Position numbers and translations under genes: made by a program. Source: an uncultured Bacilli bacterium (lineage in GTDB: Bacteria; Bacillota_I; Bacilli_A; RF39; UBA660). From it: a stretch of DNA of 64,000 nt. The DNA lies in the NCBI GenBank assembly GCA_910587065.1, contig CAJUMA010000004.1, positions 62,001-126,000 of the forward strand. Direction: 5' to 3'. The notes below the pieces were generated by a model. The model worked only from the letters and a program-made list of their open reading frames with translations. It did no database searches and had not been told where the DNA came from. Of the stretch, positions 25,260 through 34,532 are shown in pieces (within the stretch, counting starts at the first letter, position 1; each line of letters begins with the position of its first letter).

Positions 25260-28067
25260 ATGAAAAAAATAAATAAAGAAAATCTGAATAGAATACAAGA
25301 ATATGAAGAATCTATATTAACAACTAAGGAATTAAAAGATTTGGGACTTACTCCTTATCAAATTAAATTATATTTAGAAAATGGTTATTTTGAAAAAATA
25401 GGTTTTGGAAAATATAAAATAACGATTATACGTAAAAGAGACAGTATTAATGAAGATTATATTCGCGGTCTTTTTAAAGATATGAGGTTATTAATCGAAA
25501 ATGGAGAATATGAAAAAGCAAATATCATTTTAATTCATATTTGTGAAGATAAGACAACCAATACTTTTGATGGAGATATTTACATAATACTTAATATTTT
25601 AAAAAATATTATAGGATATAATCGTGACTATAATTATGCAAATAATCTAAAGTTTAAGAAGAGTTCTTTAAGTGCATCTGATTTAGCGATTTATAATGGA
25701 GAGTATTTGGACGCTAAGAAAAAATATTTTGATCTCTATGCTATCGAGAGTAATCATGATTTAGGGGTAGGAGATATTACCTCCATAAAATATACTTTAT
25801 TGAATGAAACTATGAAAAGAGTTGAATCAGGCCTTTGTCCAGAATTAAGAGTTAATTTGGCAAGAAATTTTTATTCTTCTTTTATTGAATTTGTTCGTGC
25901 TAGAAATCATAAGTTGGCACTACAAGAATTAGAAAAGTGTATTAGTTATACTGATGATAAGGATTTGTTAGATATTTATTTGATGTTAAAAGAAGTAACT
26001 AAGACCATTGTCGATTATGTTAAAATTCATAAAGATAATTTTAATGTAATTAATCGTGAATGCGGAACAAATCCGCTTAAAAGTTTAAATGAGGCTATTT
26101 ATAAACATGATTTTATTTATGCTTATTTTATAATGAATGAATTTGAGATAGGGGATCAAAAGAAATATAAAAGTTTAAAAAATCTTATTCGAGGTTTGTT
26201 GAAAATTTGTGGTAAATACCAAGATTATTTAGATTTCTGGAATGATAATCACAAAGACTCTAATGAATTAAGTGGTTATTTATTAGAAGAAAAAAATATT
26301 GGAGAGATAAAAAAATCGAGAATAAGACAAGAAGAAACTTTAATTAATAATAATTATTTAAAAAAACGTTATGAAAATAAGTATGTTGTTTTAGATAAGT
26401 ATATTAATGAAAAAGATTATGAAGGTGCACTAAGTTATTTAAGAGTAGTAATTTGCGAAGATATTAAAACAGATGATTATAAAATATATAAATTAATAAG
26501 TTTTTTGCATTTTATGGAAAGTAATAAAGTAGGTTTTAATGAGTGTAGTATCGATTATGCTGGTTTGTCTTTAGAAGAATTATTTGAAAAGGCTATCCTT
26601 GAAGATGATTATTACATAGCTTTTAGAAATATTGGAAAAATTACTTATAATAATTCTAGTAGTTCTTTAGCTTTAATGAAAAAAATACTTCATAAAATGT
26701 ATGAAATAAATAAGAAATATGCGATTTCAAAAAAAGAAGTAAATTTAGAAAAACAAAAAGAAGGAGAACTAGAAACGCTTGCGAAAGTAGAAGAAATAAA
26801 TGTTTTAGATAATGAAGATCCTGTTCATTTAGTAACTGAAAAAGTTGACTCAGAATTGAATGAAGAATATATTCCTTATAGTTATGATGAATTATACGAG
26901 AGTCTTGATGAAGGTAACTTTGATTCTGTTCTTGCCTCATTAAAAGTTGGTTATAAAAGAAAAGTTCTTAATCGTTTAGAAACTAATACATATAGATTAC
27001 TAATGATTCTTTATCACTATAAATCAGGGACTTTGAATGAGGATATACGAGAAGTAGAAGAAACTAATGACTTTGCAAATTTCTATCAAGCATTAAAATA
27101 TCACAGGGTTGCGGATATAATTAAGTATTATGAAATCGCTTATGATGGTGCATATGATAGAAGTGAATTTGAAATATATGGTTTTGTTGTAAAAGAAATT
27201 CAAAGAATCTATGAAGGAAAGAAAAAAGTTGAACCTTATAATGAAATAATTAAATCTTTACTTGATGGTAAAGAGATGCTTACAGGCGGGGAGATTGCCG
27301 AATTATTTAATCTTTTAGATTATAAGTGTGAATATGATTTGGTGTCTGGATATATAGAATATGTTATACTGGAGATGATTGATTTACTTGTAAAAAATGA
27401 GACAATTGATGCAACTTATTTTATGAATTATAAAAGTGAATCTTTATTATCTGAAGATAAGCAATTATATTCTGTAGAATTACCAAATGTAGAAAATGAA
27501 AATGTTGATAAGATGATTGATACATTACTTGAGAATGGTGATTTTATAAATGCATATAGTTTAATTTACAAAACGCCATTTGGGGCTTGTTTAAAAAAGT
27601 ATAAAACTAATGATAAAATAATTATTAGATATCTTCTTAAAATATTTAATAATTTAGTTAATCGAGAAAGAGTAGTTAGTTCTCAAGTTACTTCAAAAGA
27701 AGAAGAGCTAAAAAGGATAAAGGGGTTAATTAAAAGGAATGATTTTGTTGGAGCTCTTAAAGCAGTATTTGCAGCTTCTCATGTTGATGAATACTTATTA
27801 GTTGAAATACTCGATGCTATTATCACGATGCATGTGGGTGGTTATATTTTAGAAAGAGCTTCTTATGATGATTTCCGTGAGGCAATTAAGAAAAAAGATT
27901 TAGAGAGGGCAAGAATAGCTATTATAGATTATGAGGAAATGATAAAACATTTCTTATGTACAAAAAAATATCAAGAGAATGTTACTAATATGCAGAGCAT
28001 TTATGCAGAAAAACAAAACGAGAAGCAAAAAGAAACACAAAAACAAAGGTTAAGAAAGAAAAAATAA
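25260..28067 (+). CDS. Large helical-repeat protein with an AbiEi-like winged-helix N-terminus
   Basis: 935 residues; ATG 25260 (MKKINKENLN) is chosen since AAGGAG lies 7 bases upstream. The first 60 residues (SILTTKELKDLGLTPYQIK..LENGYFEKIGFGKYKI) resemble the winged-helix domain found at the N-terminus of AbiEi-type antitoxins. The rest is almost all alpha-helical with recurring pairs such as LIENGEYEKANIILI and LIKRNDFVGALKAVF, a TPR-like solenoid. A Lys/Gln-rich coiled tail closes it (EKQNEKQKETQKQ). There is no signal peptide. It is followed 21 bases later by dnaB and then dnaI, so a role near replication initiation is possible but unproven. Confidence 0.6.
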   Translation: MKKINKENLNRIQEYEESILTTKELKDLGLTPYQIKLYLENGYFEKIGFGKYKITIIRKRDSINEDYIRGLFKDMRLLIENGEYEKANIILIHICEDKTTNTFDGDIYIILNILKNIIGYNRDYNYANNLKFKKSSLSASDLAIYNGEYLDAKKKYFDLYAIESNHDLGVGDITSIKYTLLNETMKRVESGLCPELRVNLARNFYSSFIEFVRARNHKLALQELEKCISYTDDKDLLDIYLMLKEVTKTIVDYVKIHKDNFNVINRECGTNPLKSLNEAIYKHDFIYAYFIMNEFEIGDQKKYKSLKNLIRGLLKICGKYQDYLDFWNDNHKDSNELSGYLLEEKNIGEIKKSRIRQEETLINNNYLKKRYENKYVVLDKYINEKDYEGALSYLRVVICEDIKTDDYKIYKLISFLHFMESNKVGFNECSIDYAGLSLEELFEKAILEDDYYIAFRNIGKITYNNSSSSLALMKKILHKMYEINKKYAISKKEVNLEKQKEGELETLAKVEEINVLDNEDPVHLVTEKVDSELNEEYIPYSYDELYESLDEGNFDSVLASLKVGYKRKVLNRLETNTYRLLMILYHYKSGTLNEDIREVEETNDFANFYQALKYHRVADIIKYYEIAYDGAYDRSEFEIYGFVVKEIQRIYEGKKKVEPYNEIIKSLLDGKEMLTGGEIAELFNLLDYKCEYDLVSGYIEYVILEMIDLLVKNETIDATYFMNYKSESLLSEDKQLYSVELPNVENENVDKMIDTLLENGDFINAYSLIYKTPFGACLKKYKTNDKIIIRYLLKIFNNLVNRERVVSSQVTSKEEELKRIKGLIKRNDFVGALKAVFAASHVDEYLLVEILDAIITMHVGGYILERASYDDFREAIKKKDLERARIAIIDYEEMIKHFLCTKKYQENVTNMQSIYAEKQNEKQKETQKQRLRKKK

Positions 28068-28088
28068 TTTAGTTATGAGGTGATGGTT

Positions 28089-29369
28089 ATGAAAGGAACT
28101 TTTCCGGCTGATACTTATGTTGTTGTCAATCAAACTGTTTTAACAGAAAATGATAAAAAGACTTTAATAAGTTTATATGAGCCCATTGTTGGACCTATTG
28201 CCGTAAGCTTATATTTAACTTTATGGAGTGATTTGGATAAATTAGAAATTGTAAGTATTAGTTATACACATCATCACTTAATGACTATTTTAAAAAGTCC
28301 ACTTGCGGATATTGTGAAAGCACGAAAAGCTTTAGAAGCTCTCGGGCTTTTAAAGAGCTTTGTGAAAGCAAATGAAAATATAAGTGAATATATTTATGAA
28401 TTATATTCGCCAATGTCTCCAAGTGAGTTTTTTAATCATCCTATTTTAAATATTTTATTGCTTAACAATATAGGCGAAAATGAATATAACAATTTAGTAC
28501 AATATTATAAAAAACATATTATTAAAAAAGATGGATTTCTAGAAATTACTAGCACGATGAATAAAACATTTGCATCTAAAACGAAGTTTGAGGCTCAAAA
28601 AGAAGATATTAGAAAATCTTCTAAAGCTTCAGTTAATTTAGAAGATATAATAGATTTTGATTTGCTTGAAGTTTCTATACCTAAGGGAATGATTAATGCC
28701 AAAACCTTTAATAAAAGGACACGTGAGTTAATAAATCAACTTGCTTATATTTACAATATTGATACAGTTAAAATGAGTGAGATATTAAGGCTAGTAATAG
28801 ATGAATTTGGACTTGTAAATAAAGAAAAATTGCGAGAGGCAGCTAGAAAAAATTATGAGTATAATCATAATGGTAATTTACCGACAATTGTTTATCGTAC
28901 TCAGCCAGAGCATTTAAAAACACCAGTGGGAGATACATCAAATCGTGCTAAAATGATTTATGTTTTTGAAAATACGAAACCATATGACTTTTTGAAAAGT
29001 AAAAATAAAGGTATAAAACCAACAGTAAGGGATTTAAAATTAATGGAAAATTTAGCTGTTGATTTTGAATTGCCAGCTGGTGTTATAAATGTTTTAATTG
29101 ATTATGCTTTGAGAGTAAGTGATGGAAAATTAAACCAAAAGTATTTGGAAGCAATTGCATCAACTTGGTCAAGAAAAGGAATTAAGACGGTTCCTGAAGC
29201 TATGGAAGCAGCGGAAAAAGGACATAAAAGAATCGTTAAGACTGTAAAAACAGAAAAACCAAAGACAGAAGTAAAGGCACCAGCTTGGATGTATAAAGAT
29301 AATAATCGGGAAGAGATGAGTGAAGAAGAGTTAAAGGAATTAGAATCAATGTTTGAAGAATTTAGGTGA
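28089..29369 (+). CDS. dnaB: Replication initiation and membrane attachment protein DnaB (Firmicutes type)
   Basis: 426 residues from ATG 28089 with GAGGTGA six bases upstream. The N-terminal region (LISLYEPIVGPIAVSLYLTLWSDL, ARKALEALGLLKSF) and the C-terminal DnaB/DnaD-type helical domain (NLAVDFELPAGVINVLIDYAL, YLEAIASTWSRKGI) are typical. In Bacillus this protein works with DnaD and DnaI to load the replicative helicase at oriC and to restart forks. The stop codon TGA overlaps the ribosome site of dnaI, the usual dnaB-dnaI order of Bacilli. Confidence 0.92.
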   Translation: MKGTFPADTYVVVNQTVLTENDKKTLISLYEPIVGPIAVSLYLTLWSDLDKLEIVSISYTHHHLMTILKSPLADIVKARKALEALGLLKSFVKANENISEYIYELYSPMSPSEFFNHPILNILLLNNIGENEYNNLVQYYKKHIIKKDGFLEITSTMNKTFASKTKFEAQKEDIRKSSKASVNLEDIIDFDLLEVSIPKGMINAKTFNKRTRELINQLAYIYNIDTVKMSEILRLVIDEFGLVNKEKLREAARKNYEYNHNGNLPTIVYRTQPEHLKTPVGDTSNRAKMIYVFENTKPYDFLKSKNKGIKPTVRDLKLMENLAVDFELPAGVINVLIDYALRVSDGKLNQKYLEAIASTWSRKGIKTVPEAMEAAEKGHKRIVKTVKTEKPKTEVKAPAWMYKDNNREEMSEEELKELESMFEEFR

Positions 29370-29374
29370 TTATG

Positions 29375-30277
29375 ATGAAAAAAGCACAAGAAATAAATAA
29401 CTTTAAAAATAGTGAAAACGAGTTATTAAAAAATTATAATGAAGCAGTAAAAGATAAGAATTTTGTTGCATTAGTTAAAAAACTTAAAATAAGTGATGAA
29501 ATAGCAATGAAATATACTTCTAAGTTAGAAACAACGGTTAAAGAACTAGAAAATTGTAAGAGTTGTCCTAATTTGTTTGCTTGTAAAAATAAAATGGAAG
29601 GATGTGTTTCTTTTCCTTCTGTTGATGATTCTTTTCTTCACTTTGATTATGTTGCTTGTAAATATAAGAATAAAGCTTTGTTTGAAGAAAAGCATAATAC
29701 ACTTGTTTTTGATGAACCAGAGGCTATAAAAAATGCTCGTATGTCGGATATTGACTTGAGTGATAAAAACCGTGCTAAAGCAATTAAATGGATTAAAAAC
29801 TTTTATACAAAGTATCAAGATAATAAAAATATTAAGGGATGCTATTTACATGGATCTTTTGGTTCAGGTAAAACTTTTATATTAGCGGCACTTTTAAATG
29901 AGCTTGCGAAAAAGAAAGTAAGTACAACGATAATATATTATCCTGAAATGCTTCGTAATTTAAAAGAATCATTCTATGATGATTTTGATATAAAAATGAA
30001 TAATTTAAAGAAAACAGATATTTTGTTAATTGATGATATTGGGGCAGAAACTGTAACTTCTTGGAGTAGGGATGAGATATTAGGTACTATTTTACAGTAT
30101 AGAATGGATTCTCGTTTACCAACTCTTTTCACTTCAAATTTAACAATTGATGAATTAGAGACGCATTTAGCTAATACTAAAACTTCTGTCGATATAGTTA
30201 AGGCAAAAAGAATTATTGAAAGAATTAAGCAATTAACAGAAGATTTAGAATTGGTTAGTGAGAATAGAAGGAAGTAA
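29375..30277 (+). CDS. dnaI: Primosomal helicase loader DnaI
   Basis: 300 residues; of two tandem ATGs the second (29375) has the better spacing from AGGTGA. The N-terminal domain carries a zinc-binding-like cluster (CKSCPNLFACKNKMEGC) used in Bacillus DnaI to bind the helicase. The C-terminal part is AAA+: Walker A GSFGSGKT at 160-167, Walker B ILLIDDIGAE, sensor region LFTSNLTIDEL. It loads the replicative helicase onto DNA and is translationally coupled to dnaB. Confidence 0.95.
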   Translation: MKKAQEINNFKNSENELLKNYNEAVKDKNFVALVKKLKISDEIAMKYTSKLETTVKELENCKSCPNLFACKNKMEGCVSFPSVDDSFLHFDYVACKYKNKALFEEKHNTLVFDEPEAIKNARMSDIDLSDKNRAKAIKWIKNFYTKYQDNKNIKGCYLHGSFGSGKTFILAALLNELAKKKVSTTIIYYPEMLRNLKESFYDDFDIKMNNLKKTDILLIDDIGAETVTSWSRDEILGTILQYRMDSRLPTLFTSNLTIDELETHLANTKTSVDIVKAKRIIERIKQLTEDLELVSENRRK

Positions 30278-30367
30278 AGTCGATGGCATTAATTGTCAAT
30301 CATGTTGCAAAGTGTTTTTAGATATTTTATAATTTAGGTATGGTGTAAGGAATCTTGGGTGATAATT

Positions 30368-31540
30368 ATGAAGAAAAAAATAATGTTGATAACTATAATG
30401 TTATTAACAATGGCATTTAAATCTAATGTTTTAGCAATGGACTATAGCACTTGTACAGCTATCGGCATGGGACGTAGAAGTATAACAAATTCTATGGATT
30501 ATGGATATTGCTATCGTGTTACTTGTAATGCAGGTTCATATACAAAAACAAATCCTGAATCTTCATCAGGTTATTGGTGTGAAAATGGCAATAAGAATCC
30601 TTATGTAAAACTTAAAAGTGATACATGTTCAAGTTTCTCTGGAACTTGTAAAAGTGGATTTAAAGAAGATTATTGTACGAAAGTTGAGCATGTTGATTGC
30701 AATTTAAAGTCAGATGGAAGTCCTTATGGCAATACAAAAACTACGTCGCCCATAACAATAAGACCGACTACTACAAGAACAACAACAACTAAAAAACAAG
30801 GTGGAACGACAAGAAAAACCACAACAAAGAGACCAGGGACCAATCCACCAATGCCAACTATTCCTGTTCCAACAACAACAACGATGACAACTACAGAAAG
30901 AGTTACAAATAATACCAATATTAAAAAAATAATGGTTAACAGTACTGATATTAAATATGTTGATACAAAAGACACTTATACTTTGAAACTTCTTTATGAT
31001 GTTTTAGATGTTGATGTAAAAGTTGAATTAGAAGATGAAACTAGCACTTATGAAGTTACTGGTAATACTAATATGCCAAATGAAGAACATGAAATAAAAA
31101 TAATTGTAACTGCTGTATCAGGAGATAAAAGAGAAGTAACTTTAAAAGTTAAAAGGTATGAAAATTTAAATAATGATTGTACACTTGCTAATATTTATTC
31201 CGAAGAGTATCCAATCGAATTTACACCTAATACATATAGTTATAAACTTACATTACCAAAAAATATTAATACTTTAGATTTTGAGGTTGTCTTAAGTGAT
31301 GAAGCTAATGCATCATATTCTATAAGTGGTAATGAAAAGTTAAAGAATAGATCAACTATAAAAATAGATGTACGTGCGGAAGATGGCACAATATGTCAAT
31401 ATACTATAAAGATAAAAAAAGAATCAAATACCTGGAAGTATATTGTAGCAATTGCTCTTTTAATAGGTGTATTAGTAGTATCAAGTGTTTTACTATATAG
31501 ATATTTAAAGAAGAGTAAAGGAAGATATAAATACGAATAG
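30368..31540 (+). CDS. Secreted, C-terminally membrane-anchored protein with two cadherin-like beta-sandwich domains
   Basis: 390 residues from ATG 30368 (GGGTGAT upstream). A signal peptide (IMLITIMLLTMAFKSNVLA) leads to a Cys-rich region of about 100 residues (DYSTCTAIG, YCYRVTCNAG, DTCSSFSGTCKSG). A Thr-rich linker follows (TTTRTTTTKKQGG). Two similar beta-sandwich domains come next (IKKIMVNSTDIKYV..., CTLANIYSEEYPIEFTPNTYSY...), of the kind called cadherin-like in Firmicutes. The end has a membrane helix (IVAIALLIGVLVVSSVLLYRYL) and basic residues. It stands ahead of the pilus-like genes and ends at a strong terminator, so it may be a separate unit. Confidence 0.75.
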   Translation: MKKKIMLITIMLLTMAFKSNVLAMDYSTCTAIGMGRRSITNSMDYGYCYRVTCNAGSYTKTNPESSSGYWCENGNKNPYVKLKSDTCSSFSGTCKSGFKEDYCTKVEHVDCNLKSDGSPYGNTKTTSPITIRPTTTRTTTTKKQGGTTRKTTTKRPGTNPPMPTIPVPTTTTMTTTERVTNNTNIKKIMVNSTDIKYVDTKDTYTLKLLYDVLDVDVKVELEDETSTYEVTGNTNMPNEEHEIKIIVTAVSGDKREVTLKVKRYENLNNDCTLANIYSEEYPIEFTPNTYSYKLTLPKNINTLDFEVVLSDEANASYSISGNEKLKNRSTIKIDVRAEDGTICQYTIKIKKESNTWKYIVAIALLIGVLVVSSVLLYRYLKKSKGRYKYE

Positions 31541-31566
31541 AAGTGTGTAAAGACACTTCTTTTTTC
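31540..31566 (+). terminator. Terminator between the surface gene and the pilus-like genes
   Basis: GAAGTGT (31540-31546) pairs with ACACTTC (31553-31559), then a T-run. Confidence 0.85.
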
Positions 31567-31630
31567 TTACTTAAGATTGTTAAAATTTTAAATAATTAGT
31601 ATAATTTATTCAGGATAATGGAGTGATGCT

Positions 31631-32104
31631 ATGAACAAATCTATTAGTGGTTTATGGTTATTTTCTATTGTAATAGTATTCATGATGTTAATGATTGCTT
31701 ACGTTGCAATATCAATTAACTATAGTAATGCCTATAAACTTAAAACAGCATTAGTAACTAAAATAGAACAGTATGATGGCTGGAATAATACAGCAAAAGA
31801 TGAAGTTGATTCAATAGTTCAAGCGAGTGGATATAGACAAACAGGTTTTTGTAGACAACCAGAGGATGGTTCAATGTATGTTGGTGTTTTAGATGGGCAT
31901 ACAACAAAAAATCCTAATACTCGCCAAAGTTACTGTGTATCAAGAGAAGTAAAACATGGTGAAGGTGGCGGAGAAGATAAATATTATTACACCTTAACTG
32001 TGTTTTTAGGGTTTAATTTGCCAGTACTTGGAGATATTTATACATTTAGTATTTCGGGTGAAACTGGTGCAATATATTATCCTAAAGACAATACATTTAA
32101 TTAG
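31631..32104 (+). CDS. Pseudopilin-like protein (TadE-like), paralog of 32504
   Basis: 157 residues. A short polar leader ending in Gly (MNKSISG) precedes a hydrophobic helix (LWLFSIVIVFMMLMIAYVAI) and a soluble domain of about 120 residues. ISINYSNAYKLKTALVTKIE is nearly repeated in 32504 (FSINYSKAFRMKDGIVERIE), and both share a following GY..G.CR pattern. This is the layout of type IVb minor pilins, though Glu+5 is not present. The downstream Flp-like gene, second paralog and TadZ-like gene support a pilus or pseudopilus role. Confidence 0.6.
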   Translation: MNKSISGLWLFSIVIVFMMLMIAYVAISINYSNAYKLKTALVTKIEQYDGWNNTAKDEVDSIVQASGYRQTGFCRQPEDGSMYVGVLDGHTTKNPNTRQSYCVSREVKHGEGGGEDKYYYTLTVFLGFNLPVLGDIYTFSISGETGAIYYPKDNTFN

Positions 32105-32129
32105 TAATGTAAAATGGATGCATAACTTA

Positions 32130-32158
32130 TTGAATATGAAAAATAATAATAGTATAAT
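32130..32158 (+). promoter_or_regulatory. Promoter of the Flp-like pilin gene
   Basis: TTGAAT (32130-32135), 17-bp spacer, TATAAT (32153-32158). It gives the main pilin candidate its own strong start. Confidence 0.7.
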
Positions 32159-32188
32159 TTAATTATAAAATAAAGGAGAGATGTTTAA

Positions 32189-32485
32189 ATGAAGGATGCA
32201 ACAGGTGAATTAAGTATGACAGCTGTAGCTGTTGTAGCAATAGCAGCAATAGCAGCATTATTTTCTACACTTATTTGGCCAACAATTAAAACTAATATAA
32301 TGAGAAGTACTTATTGTTCGGGAGCCTTTGACTGTGATTGTTCTGGAGCAGAAGGTGGTGGCGAACTTTGCAGTTGTTTTTATTGTCCTACTGAGGGTGG
32401 TCAAGGAACAAATAGTGCTGTTGATTTTGATACTGAATGTGCTAACAAAAAAGAGATTAAATGTAGTGCAAATAATGTAAACTAA
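32189..32485 (+). CDS. Flp/Tad-type pilin-like small protein
   Basis: 98 residues, ATG 32189 behind AAAGGAG. The leader MKDATG is followed by E and a long Ala/Val/Ile helix (ELSMTAVAVVAIAAIAALFS), the arrangement of a type IVb prepilin cleaved after Gly. The mature part is Cys-rich (TYCSGAFDCDCSGAEG, LCSCFYCPTEGG, TECANKKEIKCS), with nine Cys suggesting disulfides. Its own promoter fits a major subunit. No prepilin peptidase or assembly ATPase is in the window. Confidence 0.6.
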   Translation: MKDATGELSMTAVAVVAIAAIAALFSTLIWPTIKTNIMRSTYCSGAFDCDCSGAEGGGELCSCFYCPTEGGQGTNSAVDFDTECANKKEIKCSANNVN

Positions 32486-32503
32486 TAAAAAGGGGAAGAA
32501 TGC

Positions 32504-33016
32504 ATGAAAGAAGCCATAGGTGCAACTTGGCTGTTAGGAATAGTTCTTGCTTTCGTAGCATTATTTTCTGGATATTTGGCTTTTTCTATTAATTATTCTA
32601 AAGCTTTTAGAATGAAAGATGGAATTGTTGAAAGAATTGAAAAACACGGTGGACCAAATAAGGAAGCGATTGAAGATATTGGTGAACTTATGAATCAAAT
32701 AGGCTACTCATCTAAAGGAAGATGTAGGACTTTCTTTAATAGTAATGATGAAGTTGCCTGGGGCGGAGTTAATAGGGACCAAGTCACTAAGTCTTGGGAC
32801 GTAACTAGTGGAGATGCATTTAATTATTGCCTTCAAAGAGTTGATTCGTATAATACTAATGGGCAAATGTCTGCTTCTTACTTTAAGGTTTACGTGTTTT
32901 TTTCTATTTCTTTACCAATTGTAAATACAGGAAGTTTTTTTAATGTTACAGGAGAGACTTCGAATATTTATTTTCCAGAAGATTGTGTAACATCATCTAA
33001 AAATAAGAATTGTTAG
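32504..33016 (+). CDS. Pseudopilin-like protein (TadE-like), paralog of 31631
   Basis: 170 residues; leader MKEAIG, hydrophobic helix (TWLLGIVLAFVALFSGYLAF), then a globular domain with Cys residues near the end (SSKNKNC). The segment after the helix is closely similar to 31631-32104, indicating a duplication. GGGGAAG serves as ribosome site, 18 bases after the Flp-like gene, so the two are co-transcribed. Probably a minor subunit of the same surface structure. Confidence 0.6.
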   Translation: MKEAIGATWLLGIVLAFVALFSGYLAFSINYSKAFRMKDGIVERIEKHGGPNKEAIEDIGELMNQIGYSSKGRCRTFFNSNDEVAWGGVNRDQVTKSWDVTSGDAFNYCLQRVDSYNTNGQMSASYFKVYVFFSISLPIVNTGSFFNVTGETSNIYFPEDCVTSSKNKNC

Positions 33017-33028
33017 GGGAGAAAAAGA

Positions 33029-34009
33029 ATGAATGTAGTAACAGCTAATGAAAATAAAAGTATAATTGATAGACTAGATATAGATATAATTAAACGTATA
33101 GATGGTCAATTTGAATTAAAAGAATTATTAAGTAAATTTGTTAATTTATATTTTAATAAAATGATTATTGATATAACATCAATTATGGATTATCAAAATT
33201 TAGATGTTATAAAAGAGTTATCTACTTCTGTGGATCCAAGCCGTGTAATTATTCTTTTGAATAATGATCCAGTTGTTAATAGCCAATTCTATATGGCTAA
33301 TTTAATAGCTTGTGGATTTTATAACTTTACACGTAATTTTGAAGGTATTAAGTTTTTATATAATACACCTAATACTTATGACAATGTAAAGCATTTAGTT
33401 ATGAGTGAAGAAGATACCCTTAAGAAAAGGGATGAATATCAAGAAGAACATGCTGTTGTTTATAAAAGCCCTGGAGCTCGTGAAGTAATTGGCTTTGTTA
33501 ATTTAACTAGTCATGCGGGTGCTACTAGTCTAATTAATATGATGGTAAGACAAATGAATTCACATGGACTTGAAGCAATTGGTCTTGAGATGTTTAGACA
33601 GGATATGCTTTATTATCATGATTCTAATCTTTCAACGTGTTTTAATAAAAATGACTTAGAAAGTAAGTTAAAACTATATGATGATGTAAAAGCTGTTTTT
33701 ATTGATTTAAATGAATTTGGGGAAGCAGATAGATTTTGTGATAAAATTATTTATATAATTGAACCATCATATATTATGCTTACGAAGTTACTTAAGAAAA
33801 ATAGAAATGCTTTAGAAGAAAACAAGAATAATTTAATTCTTTTAAACAAGAGTTTTGTTAATGATCAAGAGATACCAGATTTTGAGTATGAAACTAAGTT
33901 AAAGGTATTTTATAATTTACCTCCGCTTAATGACCGTAATAATAATTTAGAACCGATTAATGATTTCTTAAGAAAATTAGGTTTTGATATAAATTCGGAA
34001 AATATGTAA
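33029..34009 (+). CDS. TadZ/CpaE-like protein with deviant P-loop
   Basis: 326 residues, no membrane segment, start ATG 33029 after AGGGGAG. The N-terminal half (residues about 1-135) reads like a receiver-type alpha/beta domain without the phospho-acceptor pattern. The C-terminal half starts GFVNLTSHAGATSLINMM, which sits where MinD/ParA ATPases have KGGxGKT. The Lys residues are missing. TadZ/CpaE proteins of Tad pilus systems have this two-part layout and often a degenerate P-loop; they localise the pilus machine. Position directly after three pilin-like genes supports this. Confidence 0.55.
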   Translation: MNVVTANENKSIIDRLDIDIIKRIDGQFELKELLSKFVNLYFNKMIIDITSIMDYQNLDVIKELSTSVDPSRVIILLNNDPVVNSQFYMANLIACGFYNFTRNFEGIKFLYNTPNTYDNVKHLVMSEEDTLKKRDEYQEEHAVVYKSPGAREVIGFVNLTSHAGATSLINMMVRQMNSHGLEAIGLEMFRQDMLYYHDSNLSTCFNKNDLESKLKLYDDVKAVFIDLNEFGEADRFCDKIIYIIEPSYIMLTKLLKKNRNALEENKNNLILLNKSFVNDQEIPDFEYETKLKVFYNLPPLNDRNNNLEPINDFLRKLGFDINSENM

Positions 34010-34025
34010 ATGTTGTGTAATTAAG

Positions 34026-34055
34026 TTGACATCTTTTACGTTATTAATTTATAAT
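34026..34055 (+). promoter_or_regulatory. Promoter of the 34081 gene
   Basis: TTGACA (34026-34031), 18-bp spacer, TATAAT (34050-34055). Confidence 0.8.
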
Positions 34056-34080
34056 ATAGATATGAAGGGAAGAGGTAATT

Positions 34081-34446
34081 ATGTTAATTGCAGAGGCATT
34101 TAATTTACAAACATTTTGTTCTTCAACAAAAGATATATTAATATTTGTTGGGTGGGCATTAACTATTTTTAAAGTTGCAATACCTTTTATAATTATTGCA
34201 TATGGAATTATGGATTTAGGAAAAGCTGTAACAGCTGCAAAAGATGAGGAGATTAAGACAGCTGCTAAAAGACTTTTGTTTAGAGCAATTGCTGGTATTT
34301 GTATTTTCTTTGTTCCAACTGTTGTTTTATGGTTATTTGGTACAGTGAGTTCATTTAATGAAGCAACAACTGGCGGTGGCTTTGATACTTGTGAATCAGC
34401 ACTATTAAGACCGTGGGGCGGAGCAAACGACGGTACTGGAGAATAG
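34081..34446 (+). CDS. Small membrane protein with two helices, VirB2/TrbC-like topology
   Basis: 121 residues, start ATG 34081 (AGAGGTAA upstream). Two hydrophobic helices (ILIFVGWALTIFKVAIPFIIIAYGIM and LLFRAIAGICIFFVPTVVLWLF) flank a Lys/Glu/Ala-rich loop (GKAVTAAKDEEIKTAAKR). The tail is Gly-rich and ends outside with one Cys (GFDTCES). The topology is that of VirB2/TrbC-type pilins, but no other conjugation gene is present. It has its own promoter and terminator, and sits next to Tad-like genes; role unknown. Confidence 0.6.
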   Translation: MLIAEAFNLQTFCSSTKDILIFVGWALTIFKVAIPFIIIAYGIMDLGKAVTAAKDEEIKTAAKRLLFRAIAGICIFFVPTVVLWLFGTVSSFNEATTGGGFDTCESALLRPWGGANDGTGE

Positions 34447-34457
34447 TATAAAAATTT

Positions 34458-34484
34458 ATAACAAGCTTGGCTTGTTATTTTTTT
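34458..34484 (+). terminator. Terminator of the 34081 gene
   Basis: ATAACAAGC (34458-34466) pairs with GCTTGTTAT (34470-34478), then T. Confidence 0.85.
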
Positions 34485-34532
34485 TGACAAAATTTGTGTC
34501 TTTTTTATTGTTTAATTATATTGGTGATAAGT

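Noticed and set aside
30724..30975. Minus-strand frame of 83 codons inside the surface gene
   Set aside because: It is the mirror of the Thr-rich linker (Val-rich low complexity) and has no ribosome site.
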